Origin: Ampullaceana balthica
Taxonomy: Eukaryota; Mollusca; Gastropoda; Lymnaeidae
Assembly: GCA_944989445.1 (NCBI GenBank)
Contig: CALYLW010000053.1
Coordinates: 1,734,001-1,798,000, forward strand
Direction: 5' to 3'
Length of the DNA stretch: 64,000 nt
Positions 34,670 through 44,879 of this stretch are shown here, piece by piece. The translations under genes were made by a program, and so were the position numbers. Each line of letters opens with the position of its first letter. The stretch's first letter is position 1. The notes under the pieces were generated by a model. It was not told where the DNA came from. It saw nothing but the letters and a program-made list of their open reading frames with translations, and ran no database searches.

Positions 34670-35985
34670 TAATTCAGAGACATAATTATGTTACTTTTAG
34701 TGTTATACTTAACACGACCAATGTACCTGGATAAATTCTTGATTTTTCACTAAAAACACTTCGGCTGCATCACAATCATCAACTCCATTCAACCGTACTA
34801 TACGTAATGTCATCCCTCCACCTCCATTAACTCCCTTTAATCTCGAACCCAATCTCCATTACCTCCCGTTAATATCGCCCCATCCATCGCCTTTTTTTTC
34901 ACTGACACACTTCCGCCCTATTCCCTCACTAAATTCCTAAACATTTTGCTTTCTTCATTTTTATATATTATTTCATGACTCATGTAATATTTGCTAACTA
35001 CAGACGGTCTACCAAACCTATCTCTATTTTCTTTTTGTTGGTCTTACAGAGGTTCTGACGTCATTAAGACAACACGACTCCCCAACCCATCCAGCTACCC
35101 CCACCCCCCAACTTCTGAATCTGCGAACTCGTGATTGGCAGAGTCAGTCACCAGACGTAAGTCTCTCTTATTTCATGAGCCGTATTTGCGTAAGCCGGCG
35201 ATGTAGGTTTTATAAACAAGTAAGTCGCGCAGACTCCGATCGATATCTGGGCAACAGGCTGCATTGAGAAAGCACATCGCCTCAAAAACAGATTTCTTCA
35301 CCTTTTCTGCTCGATGCACAGCAAAATCTCACCCTATTTGGTTTAGCGTGGGGATGGGGGGGGGGCTGGGGGTGGGGGTTGGCCATAACTTTGCAGTGAC
35401 CTTAGCACAATTTGACTTTAGCCAGTGGCATCGGAATTGTGAGAATGGGGTGGTGAATCAACACCAGCCCCACGAATAGACGAATTTTCCCCCTTAAACG
35501 ATTAAGTGTAATTTCCGGAAAAATCCAACTCATTTTTATGTCTCAAATTTTGGTCCGTAACGGGTGCCAATAACAGCACAGACAGTAGCTGATGTGGTCA
35601 AGATATTAGTGAATCCAGTCTCCGAGTTACAGAATGCAGAATAGTTGCTTCACTTCGGGTTTGGAAACATGATCCATTGGTGGAGGCAGAAATTTGAGAT
35701 CACTGCGGTATATCCACGATTTAAATAAATATGAGAGGATTCACCAAATGTTATTCGACTAAGTAAGCATTAAACATTAAGGACAAATTAATGCATGGTG
35801 TTAATGAACACGAATATAATGTTGTTATTAAAATGAAGAATTCGTTAGAATTATTTTTTTTAAACAAAAATTTAGAGTCTTAGAGAAAGGAATGTCGCCG
35901 AGACTACACAACAATTATGTATTTAATACATCATCATCAACACTTATTTCTGAATCCTTTCTTATTTTGACAGTTTTTTATAAAA
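34670..35985. other. Mixed spacer, no gene recognised
   Basis: Contains CTCCATTA-rich loosely repeated text (34780-34880), a TGACGTCA at 35056 and a G-run near 35355. No supported gene. Confidence 0.4.
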
Positions 35986-35992
35986 ATATTTT

Positions 35993-36126
35993 CACCAAGT
36001 AACTTGGAAAGTGAAGTGACAGCGAATGGGTTAGAGATTAAGTGTATGTGAATGTCGATCACCAAGTAACTTGGAAAGTGAAGTGACAGGGAATGGGTTA
36101 GAGATTAAGTCTATGTGAATGTTGAC
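35993..36126 (+). repeat. 67-bp direct duplication
   Basis: Two adjacent copies starting CACCAAGTAACTTGG, period 67, differing by very few bases (GACAGC/GACAGG, AAGTGT/AAGTCT). A recent tandem duplication. Confidence 0.92.
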
Positions 36127-36164
36127 TCTGCTAATGTCAATGAGAAGTGTGATTTTGTTTTTTG

Positions 36165-36285
36165 TAAGCATTTCAACAGATCGCCATATTCCCGGTCATT
36201 TGATATGTAGTTATGTTATTGGCGTCACTTGGGAAGCAATCGTCTGTTAGGCTTCTATCACATTTAACTCCGTATTTCACCGAAC
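36165..36285 (-). repeat. Dispersed repeat, inverted partner of 30140-30265
   Basis: See the copy at 30140. Its right side is cut by the Helitron-like element that starts at 36291. Confidence 0.7.
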
Positions 36286-36290
36286 AATTA

Positions 36291-36645
36291 TCCTATATAA
36301 TAAAAGGCAAGTTTCTGTCCGTTCTGTCCGGTCATCTATAGCGATTGGTCCCTCAAACCCATATGACTCCTACAGCCAATCATATTGAAAACGTTTACGC
36401 CATTTACGCGGACGTTCAAAACGAGTTATTTTTGGTGCAGTATTTCTTCCAAGACTTTATTTTGAGTTATGCGCGTTGGGATTTATCGCAAAAAGCTCTG
36501 TTTTTAAGAGTTATTTATTTTAACTATAACGAATAGTATTTTTGACGCGATGCACATGTAATGCCGGTCGAGACGGCTGTTGGAGGGGAGTTACAACATG
36601 CCACTGAACGTTTGCGGAACGTCCTTGGACGGGCTTTGTTCCTCG
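36291..36645 (+). mobile_element. Helitron-like non-autonomous element, copy 1
   Basis: Begins TCCTATATAATAAAA after an A and ends near GGACGGGCTTTGTTCCTCG before a T, with a GTCCTTGGAC palindrome about 16 bp inside the 3' end. It is collinear over its length with 52361-52732 (minus): both share ATAGCGATTGGT, CTACAGCCAATCA, GACGTTCAAAACG, TTATTTTGAG and GCGTTGGGATTT. There is no target duplication and an A-T insertion context, as expected for Helitrons. The expected CTRR end is eroded here. Confidence 0.6.
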
Positions 36646-37393
36646 TATTGCATAAAATTACAAACCAATCCCTAGTCGAAAAGTGAAAAAGCTCCTGGTC
36701 TTAAAATTCGTTTTAATAAATTTATGGTTGCCACAAACATTTTCACACTCACATACAAAAAAAGAATTAATTAATAATATAATAAATATATTAAATAATT
36801 TATTACCCCAGTTTGGACCAGATGTAATGACATGAAATCCACTGGGAAAAAGTCAAAGCAGTGGCGTCACTAGGGGGGGGCGGGGCGGGCGGGCCGCCCC
36901 GGGTGACACCCGTCAGGTGGTGACACCCTAGCCTAAAATTTTACTGTGTACGATTTTATGTCAGAAAACAAAAGATGACATTTTTTAATCTAGAAAGATA
37001 TTAAGAAATACAATGAAATACGTTAAACGCGAAAATTCTTATTAAAAAAATATCAGTTAACTTGCAATAATAAAACAGTCCAAACACACGAACAACATTA
37101 AAACAAATTAGGAAAAAAAGAAAAGAAATAGTCGCAGCAGAGAGATCTTTAAAAAAGGCTGGAATGAAAGAGGCAGTGTCTTCTGTGTCCCACCTCACGA
37201 CTCCCTCCACCACAGTGGGGTGGGGGGAATACGATTTTATCACGCCCCCCCCCAAAAGAAAAAAATCAAAAGATGGGTTTTCTTTGTTGATATTTTTCTT
37301 GAGGAAAATTATGATTTCAAAGTCTTTGAGTGTAATATTTTTTCTATATATATTTATTAAAGGCGTGAAAGCATAGATATGCATGTTTATATA

Positions 37394-37500
37394 CAGGTAG
37401 TCCTCCGGTTACGACGGTCCCATTCCGACTTATGCTGTTTAGTGCTTACGAACGCGCCCCCGTAAAGAATAGTATTACGCGTTATTCCGTATTTGAAAAA
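37394..37500 (+). other. Possible TIR of another DNA transposon
   Basis: CAGGTAGTCCTCCGGTTACG after TATA resembles the CAGGTAGTCCTCGGGTTACG type termini of TA-inserting elements known from other animals. No second terminus was located. Confidence 0.3.
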
Positions 37501-37609
37501 AAAATTCATGAGGTAACGAATTCTTTTCTCTATTTGAAATAACAAAAATTATTGAAAAATATGTATGATTATTTTTTCAACCTACAACATTCGTTTGCGA
37601 ATTTTTCAA

Positions 37610-39300
37610 ATGGCGAAGTTTTCAATCAAGTCAATAAAGCTGAGTAAGCTTACAAGTTACTTATCAATGCTCATTAGAGAGAGCATATTCAGCCTTTTTT
37701 GTCCCATGCAAATTCTAACTCATTATATATTCTTTTCAACTTTGAAAAGGATCGCTCTCAGTTGCAGTTTGATGCCATCATTGAAAGATAGATGCGAAGT
37801 GCGATGTGTACATTTGTAAAGGACTGTGTGAAATATAGCTCATTCAAAAGCAGCAAAATTTTTAGCTCTGTGCAAGTTTTTTGAGTTTCACTTTGTGCTA
37901 ATTCCTTTTCCTTACCATGAGCCTGGGGCTGGACAATAACTTTTTTAAGAGTTCTGAAAATTGGACTAATTCTGAAGGTAAACAGTCTTCGAAATCACTC
38001 ATGAACCTACATGTGGAAGAAAATCAGAAGCCCCGAGCCTAATGCTCTTTATGGGTCTTCCCTGAAGACCCCCTTAGCCATCTGGCCACCAAAGGGATGT
38101 AAAAGCTGAGGACAAAAAAAAAGAGGTCGCTTCTGAAGCGGCCACCTGGGCATCCAGGACATACAGTCGAAGATGCCTCCCACTAAGTTGCCCTCACAAG
38201 GAGGTGGTGGAATTTCCTACTACGACCCGCTACCACTTTGGCGCACTTCCCGGAAAAGCACACGGGTCTCCATGGTTAGGACCGCCGCATACCGGGGGTA
38301 TCATCAAAGACCTACCTAGGGTGCAACTCCCACTGGAAGGTTTCCTCAGAGCTGGCGTCCAATGCGTTCTTAGCGGTACTCTTTGCTAATCCGTACTGGC
38401 GCTCCTGGCCCTAAACCGGCACCGCTCGATGGCGTTGCTGGTAAATTGAGGGGGACGAAACGGTTGCTTCGGATTTACCCGGCCCCTTCTTCGAAATCAC
38501 TTGAATGTTCTTCCATTAACTTGGCTGCAGTCCATCGGGTGGCGAAAGTGCTGAGCTCAGTTAGGTTTGTAAGAAAGCCAAATTTCACATGGATGTATTT
38601 ATATGCCCCTAACCAATGTTGTAGGGCTTAAGAAAGTTTGTCAATGATTACCAGAAATACCTCAATCTTGAATTTTTTTCTCCAGGAGAATACTGTTTTG
38701 TTGATGTCATTTATCAAACTGACGCTTTCTTTTTTGTTTGATAGTATTGAAGATTGTTTACACTGTTTTTACCACGGACTTTTCCTTTCTTTTGTCTTCA
38801 TAGGAATAAAATTAAGAATGCTATTTTTTAACAAAATTAATGAGAGACATCCTTTCTAAAATTGTTTCCCAAATTTCAAGTAAAATAGCGACTTCCAGTT
38901 GTTCAATTTCCTTTAGAAATCCTTCTTCTTCAAGTCGGCAGTCACGTGGCTGATTTTCATTCGTTGCTAATTCTTCCAGTGCTGCGATATTTTCATGGTA
39001 TGAGCTATTAACAGACCTTACAGCATAATGTCAGGCTGATCATCTTGTGTTAGACAAGGCTTTGTTAGCATGTATCAATTTCATATGTTTTTGAAGTACC
39101 TGTCAACGATGAGTAGATACAACAAGTCGGGTATAAAGATTTTGCAGAAGACAAAAAAATCTGACTGCAGTAGGACAACCTGCTGCTCTTTTCCCAACCA
39201 AAATAAAGGAATGAGCTGTGCACGGCACATAATGGGCTACAATGCACTTCTCACGAAGAATAGCTTGGTTTCCGTTATACTTCCTACTCATTTGCAGCAT
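37610..39300 (-). pseudogene. ZMYM1-like hAT transposase on the minus strand, interrupted
   Basis: Minus-strand blocks in order: CTAHSFILVGKRAAGC-like and PTAVRFFCLLQNLY (39100-39250), a VNSSYHENIAALEELATNEN stretch with LLEIWETILERMSLINF (38850-39010), KIEVFLVIIDKLS and VKFGFLTNLTELST (38560-38680), then LPSELVQFSELLKKLLSS (37920-37985), and finally ERSFQKLKRIYNE-type dimerisation text (37640-37760). This matches ZMYM1-type transposases in order and spacing. LTNLTELST and PSELVQFSELLK are joined correctly only when 38000-38487 is skipped, proving that block is an insertion. Multiple frameshifts and stops make it non-functional. Confidence 0.86.
38000..38487. mobile_element. 488-bp GC-rich insertion with 14-bp TSD, probably retroposed
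   Basis: Flanked by TCTTCGAAATCACT at 37986-37999 and exactly again at 38488-38501. A long TSD is typical of target-primed or SINE-like retroposition. GC content exceeds that of its host. No poly-A tail, no recognisable protein; a 61-codon frame at 38204-38389 has no known motif. Possibly a SINE or a 5'-truncated LINE piece. Confidence 0.82.
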
Positions 39301-39349
39301 TGCCGTATGACTGTCTAAGGCATTTTCAGGGATTCGTACAAAAATAATG

Positions 39350-39545
39350 GCCTTTTTTTTTCTTTTTTTTTCTATTATTTCGTTTTATTCGTTTCATTTG
39401 TGTACTATTTGTCCGTTGAAGAAGGCTCTTTGCCGAAACGTTCGCTGTTGTGTTACGTCCTGTCAGGCCTACTAATACCCTGTTTTTATTTTATGCATTT
39501 ACCTTTTTAAAAGCCTGATTGCAGTCTCACCCCCATTACTTTATC
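39350..39545 (+). repeat. Hairpin-motif retroelement fragment (GAAGAAGGC..GCCGAAACG), best copy
   Basis: Contains CGTTGAAGAAGGCTCTTTGC CGAAACGTTCGC (shown in two pieces), whose GGC/GCC arms close a short hairpin. It continues with CCTGTCAGGCCTACTAATAC and GCCTGATTGCAGTCTCACCC. Parts recur at 21905-21995, 12480-12700 and 3136-3200. Penelope-like origin is an inference. Confidence 0.55.
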
Positions 39546-39640
39546 TTTATTATACACTATAATTCATAAAAAGTTTGGGGGCCCTTAAATTATTGGGGGC
39601 TTTAGCCCGTTCAGCACCCCCTTATTTTTAATCCGCTAAA

Positions 39641-40024
39641 GGGGGTCCACGCATCTGTGACGATGTGGTACGAGGAGGGGGTGTTTAAGTAATGTGACGT
39701 CACATCAAAAACGCGAAACTTTAAATAAAAGTTCCACTTAAATATTTGATTGTTTACCATTTATTTAATTACTTTCAATGACTTCACGCGTTTTACGATA
39801 TTACAGTGAAGACTTACCCTAAATACATATTTAAATGACAAAAAATAATTTGCAACATGCTAATTTTTATTGAGAAAATACGGCTTGGGGGAGGGGTGTC
39901 AAAGTTTTGTGACGTCATATCGTAAAAAAGGGACGGGGTCTATATTTTTGTGACAAAGTATGACGCTGGGGGAGGGTGGGGTAAATATAGGCAACCTCGC
40001 GTGACGTTATTTATGGACGACCCC
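39641..40024. mobile_element. Foldback/TIR element, GACGTCA subfamily, nested in hAT
   Basis: The right end GCGTGACGTTATTTATGGAC and GACCCC is typical; the left is eroded (GGGGGTCCACGCATCTGTGA). Its interior is the inverted counterpart of 18161-18571. Carries TGACGTCA at 39695 and 39910. Confidence 0.72.
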
Positions 40025-40300
40025 TTCAGTCGTGAAGGGGTGACACCATGAGCTACCGCCCTGGGTGACACCAACCCTAGTGACGCCTCTGAGTCAAAGT
40101 CGAGATATCTTAGATTAATGCGCTTCTTGGGAGGACAAATATTTGATTCGTATTTTTTAAGATTTAGTTTTACTGAAATTAAAAATAAAAAAAGAAATGA
40201 TTTAGTGATTCATTCTTCAATGTAAAATGAGGTTTTCACATTATAATGATTCTGGGTCGTTATGAAGATGTCGAGTGGTAACGATATGGTGTGCTCTATA

Positions 40301-40617
40301 TGGGATGTTTATACAAGGGATGTTTATAATTGGGATGTTTATACATGGGATGTTTATAAATGGGATGTTTATAAATGGGATGTTTATAAATGGGATGTTT
40401 ATAAATGGGATGTTTATACAAGTGATGTTTATACAAGGGATGTTTATAATTGGGATGTTTATAACTGGGATGTTTATAAATGGGATGTTTAAAAATGGGA
40501 TGTTTATAAATGGTATGTTTATAAATGGGATGTTTATAAATGGGATGTTTATAAATGGGATGTTTATAAATGGGATGTTTATAAATGGGATGTTTATACA
40601 TGGGATGTTTATAAATG
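40301..40617 (+). repeat. 15-bp tandem satellite, about 21 units
   Basis: Unit TGGGATGTTTATAAA. Because 15 is a multiple of three, several frames stay open as repeating pentapeptides (for example Met-Phe-Ile-Asn-Gly). There is no other sign of a gene. Confidence 0.96.
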
Positions 40618-40656
40618 TGTTTCTTGAATTCCACTTTTGAAAAGTGACATTGGTAG

Positions 40657-41094
40657 CAGGGCCGGCCTAAGGGAATTGGAGGCTCTAGGCGAAGTGAATT
40701 TGGTGGCCCTAAATTTAATAGAAAAATAAAAAATAAATACGGAAAGATTCTTGTTCTAATGATGAGACAAATGGGAGGCAGGGGCATCTTAACGCATGGG
40801 CCCGTTGGGCATTTTCCCGGGGGCACACGAGCATAGGGGGCACATGCGAATATGTTGTAGGGTTTTAACAATTTTGTTGAAATTAGTATAGGGACAATAA
40901 AATAAATAATGCAATATTTTTTATACTAACAATCATTTATTTTTATACCTGCGAAGGGGAGGGGGGTAGCACTCTTTCTATGCCCAGGGGCCCAACACTA
41001 TTTCTTTGCCCGGGGGCCCAAAATTGTGTAAAGACGGCTCTGATAGGAGGCCCTAGGCGGCTGCCTAGTTTGCCTATGCCTAAAGCCGGCGCTG
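40657..41094 (+). mobile_element. hAT-type element, CAGGGCCGGCC family, with nested element
   Basis: Ends CAGGGCCGGCCTAAGG and CCTAAAGCCGGCGCTG; TTGGTAG flanks both sides. The halves GGAGGCTCTAGGCGA and GGCCCTAGGCGGCTGCC match the uninterrupted copy at 51890-52062. The interruption is the 264-bp element at 40779-41042. Confidence 0.85.
40779..41042 (+). mobile_element. 264-bp hAT element nested in the CAGGGCCGGCC copy
   Basis: Starts CAGGGGCATCTTAACG and ends TGTAAAGACGGCTCTG. TSD ATGGGAGG / ATAGGAGG (7 of 8) at 40771-40778 and 41043-41050. Comparison with 51890-52062 confirms the empty site. Confidence 0.87.
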
Positions 41095-41480
41095 TTGGTA
41101 GATGGAACGTAAAGCCTTTTTGGTCAGCCATTGTTTGGTGGCTTTTCTGTTGTGGTGATACAGTTCAAAGCTATTAATCCTGGAATTAAAGAGGAAACTT
41201 AAACTGTAAATCCCTTGAATCGATAACGATTGGTGCGGATTAACTTCACTACACACATTACCAGAACTTTAAGGTTTTTTTTCTTTCATGAAATTTTCCA
41301 TATACCCCCTTACCCCTCCACGGTCAGTCTCCAGTTTACATGCAATAGGGTGTTATAGTAATTGGTAATGACAGTTCCATTGACAATGGATATGGTAATA
41401 ATACTATAACGGCAGTTCACATGGCATGTGGCAGTAATTGATAATGTAAGGTCCCATGCCATGGGATTAATAGCCCACCT

Positions 41481-41687
41481 AATGTTCGTAGGTCCATGTG
41501 AAAAATAACAAACTCGTGTGTAAAGTTGCCCAGCATCCATTTTTTATGCGACATATTTAAAAATCCACACAAACACAGATATTACATTATCCTTATCAAC
41601 GATGCTGTGCGGTAATTCTAAACTGATGAGCGGCGTCGGTGAGATATCTGCGTCCCCCCGCCGCCAGGCAGCTTAAAGGAAACATTG
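41481..41687 (+). mobile_element. hAT element, CAATGTTCCC family, diverged copy 2
   Basis: Shares AACTCGTGTG.AAAGTTGC, AGCATCCA.TTTTT.TGC and the right end GCAGCTTAAAGG.AACATTG with 10971-11133. The left end is eroded and no clear TSD remains. Confidence 0.7.
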
Positions 41688-41695
41688 CATGGGCT

Positions 41696-41976
41696 CATGG
41701 GCGTAGGGAAGGGGGGGGCAAGGGGGGCATTTGTTCCCCCCTACATTTGAGAAAAAAAGTTTTTAATTTATTAAATGCATTAATAAATGTTGTATTTTAG
41801 CTATTACAGCACTAATTTGTAAGTCTTATTAATTTCTAAGGCTTTTTTCAACCCTTATATTATACTGAACTTGAATTTAATTGAAAATTGTACCTGTATG
41901 GCATTGTCAGTTAAAATATAAAAAAGTGGGATTTTTTTTGCCCCCCCCCCTGGAAAAATTCCTAACGACGCCCATG
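41696..41976. mobile_element. 281-bp hAT element, CATGGGCGTAGGGA family
   Basis: Ends CATGGGCGTAGGGAA and CTAACGACGCCCATG are inverted repeats. Perfect 8-bp TSD, CATGGGCT, at 41688-41695 and 41977-41984. Inside each end is a G-run or C-run. No coding sequence. Confidence 0.9.
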
Positions 41977-42200
41977 CATGGGCTATGTAAGGATTGGTAA
42001 TGACAGTTCCATTGACAATGGATATGGTAATTATACTAATAGCAATTCACAAGCCATGAAAATGGCAGCAATAGGTGATTGCAATTACATGCCATGGGAT
42101 ATAGTAGTAATAGAAACTAAGAGTTCATATGGCTTGGGATATAGTAGTAGTAGAAAATAAGAGTTCATATGGCATGGGATATGGTAGAAATAGGTAATAG

Positions 42201-42655
42201 GTCAAGTTAACTTTGATGTTCCTTTGATTATTTGGAAATGGCTATCACAATCTTTTAAAGTGCAACATAATAAAGAAAATATGGTACAAGTAGATGTGCG
42301 TTAAAATAATCGTAAGTCAGGAGACTAAAAACTGAAAACAATGTGCACTATAATATTATCATTTGAAATGGGACGATTACATGTGCCAGAACATACCACA
42401 AACCAGAAAGAAAGGTATCGTATTTTTCATTTAATCTTACAAATTATAAATTTTCCTTTATTTAATTTTTTAAAAACTTTTACACGGTTGTTTAGAAATT
42501 AGAACCCAAGCATTTTAAAAATTATATAATAAAATAAAATTTTATTGGCTTTTTGTGCTGCGGAGGGGACGGGACTTAGCTCGCACTGGGCAACATTTAA
42601 ACAACTGTTAGCACTGCATAAGCACCTCCACCCCCACCATCACCACCACCACCAC
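42201..42655. other. AT-rich spacer ending in (CAC)n
   Basis: A (CAC/CAT)n tract at 42630-42660 gives a His-rich plus-strand frame by composition. No gene recognised. Confidence 0.5.
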
Positions 42656-42667
42656 CACCTCAACGAA

Positions 42668-42900
42668 AGAAATATGTCATTGGTGGGCAAATATTTTAGC
42701 GTGAGGGCCACATTAGTAAGATGTGAAACGTCAAGGGGTCGCACCTAAACAAAATTTAGCCTCAGTTTAAGTTAAAACATCCATCTTTAACATACATGTA
42801 TTGATTTTTTTTCTTCGATATTACTGCAGGCTTCCACGGGCCGCAAAGAACTCTGTACCAGGCCGCATGCGGCCCGCGGGCCGTAGTTTGCCCACCCCTT
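42668..42900. mobile_element. Short hAT element (TTGGTGGGCAAA / TTTGCCCACC ends)
   Basis: GGTGGGCAAATATTTTAGCG at left and GGGCCGTAGTTTGCCCACCC at right are inverted, with GGGCCGC-rich interior as in Charlie-type elements. TSD not certain. Confidence 0.65.
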
Positions 42901-43139
42901 TTACTATGTCATATGTCCACGGTAGTTACCTTATGAGTAACCGATGGCTTGTATAAAAACTGTGCCATACAAACGACCAATAAAGCCAGGCTAAGCCAAT
43001 TGCTACTGGGCGCCACTACCTGTATCATTATTAATGGCCAGCTGGGACCGTGCTGTAGTTTCCCACACGCACCAATTAACAATGTTGTTGTGAGACGGTG
43101 TAAGTGATAAACTGCTTGATGGGGCCATCGGGGCTGGAT

Positions 43140-43290
43140 GAGGCATCCAAAGTAATACTGCTATGGGAGGGGGTAATGGGTTGGAAGTTGGAAGTAAGGA
43201 GGAGAAAGGTAATGGGGTGGAATGTAACGCGGTCGAAGGTGATGGCGTTAAAGGTAATGAGGTCGAAGGTAATGCGGTTGAAATGTATTT
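43140..43290 (+). repeat. Degenerate GAAGGTAATG tandem repeat
   Basis: Irregular 17-18-bp units such as GTCGAAGGTAATGNGGTT; the hAT element at 43297 landed at its right edge. Confidence 0.65.
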
Positions 43291-43296
43291 AGTAAG

Positions 43297-43499
43297 CAGA
43301 TCCGTCACTAGGTTTGGTGTCACCAAGTGCGGTAGCTCGTGGCAACACCCCCTCACGAGCTACCCCATAGAACTCCCCCCGAGTCTGCCAGTGCCAAATA
43401 AAGGACACACATATAATTTTACCCTTCGGTGCCCCCCCCCCTTGTGATGGTGTCAACCGGTGCGGTCCGAACCCTGCGCACCCCCTAGTGACGCCACTG
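43297..43499 (-). mobile_element. Short hAT element, GGCGTCAC family, copy 4 (inverted)
   Basis: Ends CAGATCCGTCACTAGG and CCTAGTGACGCCACTG; perfect 8-bp TSD, TTAGTAAG, at 43289-43296 and 43500-43507. Interior is the reverse complement of the 27525 copy. Confidence 0.92.
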
Positions 43500-43507
43500 T
43501 TAGTAAG

Positions 43508-44875
43508 TTCAGTTTTTTTAAAGATATAATGCGCGGTGAAGGGAGTAGTTGAAGTAGTAATTATTACATTCATTCCCTGTCTGTTGCTATGAATTACATG
43601 CACCGGTTCAAACTCACATGTTGGAGTTATGAAACTACAGGCGACATCAGCCCATAGTTTATCGAATCCATCGAACTATGGGAGCAGATGTTCTTACTGG
43701 CCTGTGAGGAGAAAGAGGGGACTGCATTCTTAGATATAAATGATATTAAATTAATTTTTATTTGTATTTTAATTTTATTGTTATTTATTTTTTGAATACA
43801 TTACAATGTTGATGAATTAAGGGCGGAGATGTCAACAGAGGTTTTAGCTATTATAACAAACGAGATTTACCCCCTTTGGGGAATAATTGTACTCAGCATT
43901 GTCCGACAAGCTCCGTTACTACCGAATGTTACTTAAAGAGAAAAAAAAACTATGAATATTTCTATACTCAAACTATAGATTAAAAAAACGGAAAACTTAC
44001 CCCTTAGACCATCGTGCACACCCACGATGTAACACAAACTACTACTCCTGGTCTTGAGACGTCAACTGTTTCCACTGTTTACAACGGTATCTTCACAATG
44101 AAATAAAGACCTATGCTCTGCTGACACTAAACAAGAAGTATCCAGCGATGAACTCTTAATGATTTCAATGTCTGATAATCGTTTAGAATTAATTATGTTC
44201 ACAAATAGTCAACAACTTGCTTTTTGGAACAGTTTACTAGGACTAGGAGCTGGTGTCAACGCTTTTATCTATACTATACTTAGGTTTCTGTAGTGCTTGG
44301 TAATTTAGATTATGACATTTTGTATAACAACGTGACGTGGAAAAAAAGACTTACTGATTAACAAATCCTTGTAATGAAACAGAAAAGAAAAGGCACAATA
44401 TCAATACAGAAAAATAAAATAATGCACAATTGGTTGTTGAGCTTCCCTCGTGTAGCACAGTTATTATAAAAGCATTGTTCTCTATCCGAGGAGGAGTGGA
44501 GCAATAAAACTAAACGCACGCACGGTGCAACACGTGTTGGCGCGGCACACCTGTCGACTGCCCATCACAATGTAATAAGATAAACTATATAAGGGAGTGC
44601 ACAACGCTCGTGTTTCAAAATTTCATATATCTTGCCCTAATGCGAGACCTTGTTGTTAACAAAGTAAAATTTAACTAATTCGTTAACTGTATTTTATTGG
44701 GTTTGGGGGGGGGGTCTGACAACTGTCAATAGTCAACACGCTATACTGTTTAGCCGAAGTCAGTGACATTGGGGGGGGGGAGTTGGTAGGCCTACTGATT
44801 TGAATTTTTTTTAAAAAAAGTATTTAATTCTTTAATGCACGCGTCATGGTTTTAATAACTTCTTTTCTGACTCAT
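43508..44875. other. Mixed spacer, no gene recognised
   Basis: Contains G-runs at 44704-44713 and 44771-44780. No coding family or repeat I can support. Confidence 0.4.
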
Positions 44876-44879
44876 GCTC

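Larger units (their letters stand above)
36859..40091 (-). mobile_element. Long hAT element, GGCGTCAC family, with transposase relic and nested insertions
   Basis: Ends CAGTGGCGTCACTAG and CTAGTGACGCCTCTG; perfect 8-bp TSD, AGTCAAAG, at 36851-36858 and 40092-40099. At 3.2 kb it is the only long member here. The transposase relic lies on the minus strand (37610-39300). Nested inside are a 488-bp insertion at 38000-38487 with a 14-bp duplication, a hairpin-motif fragment at 39350-39545 and a foldback element at 39641-40024. The short copies at 491, 27525 and 43297 share its ends. Confidence 0.92.
41350..42200 (+). repeat. Degenerate ~45-bp minisatellite, split by two elements
   Basis: Units with GGTAATGACAGTTCCATTGA, CAATGGATATGGTAAT and CATGGCATGGGATATGGTAG occur at 41355-41475 and again at 41993-42200. 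The gap is filled by two transposons (41481-41687, 41696-41976). Confidence 0.75.

Noticed and set aside
40262..40871. Frames of 76-191 codons over the 15-bp satellite
   Set aside because: The period is a multiple of three, so frames stay open by repeat structure alone.
43003..43356. 117-codon Pro/Ser-rich minus-strand frame
   Set aside because: It spans a degenerate tandem repeat and a hAT element end, so it is not a gene.
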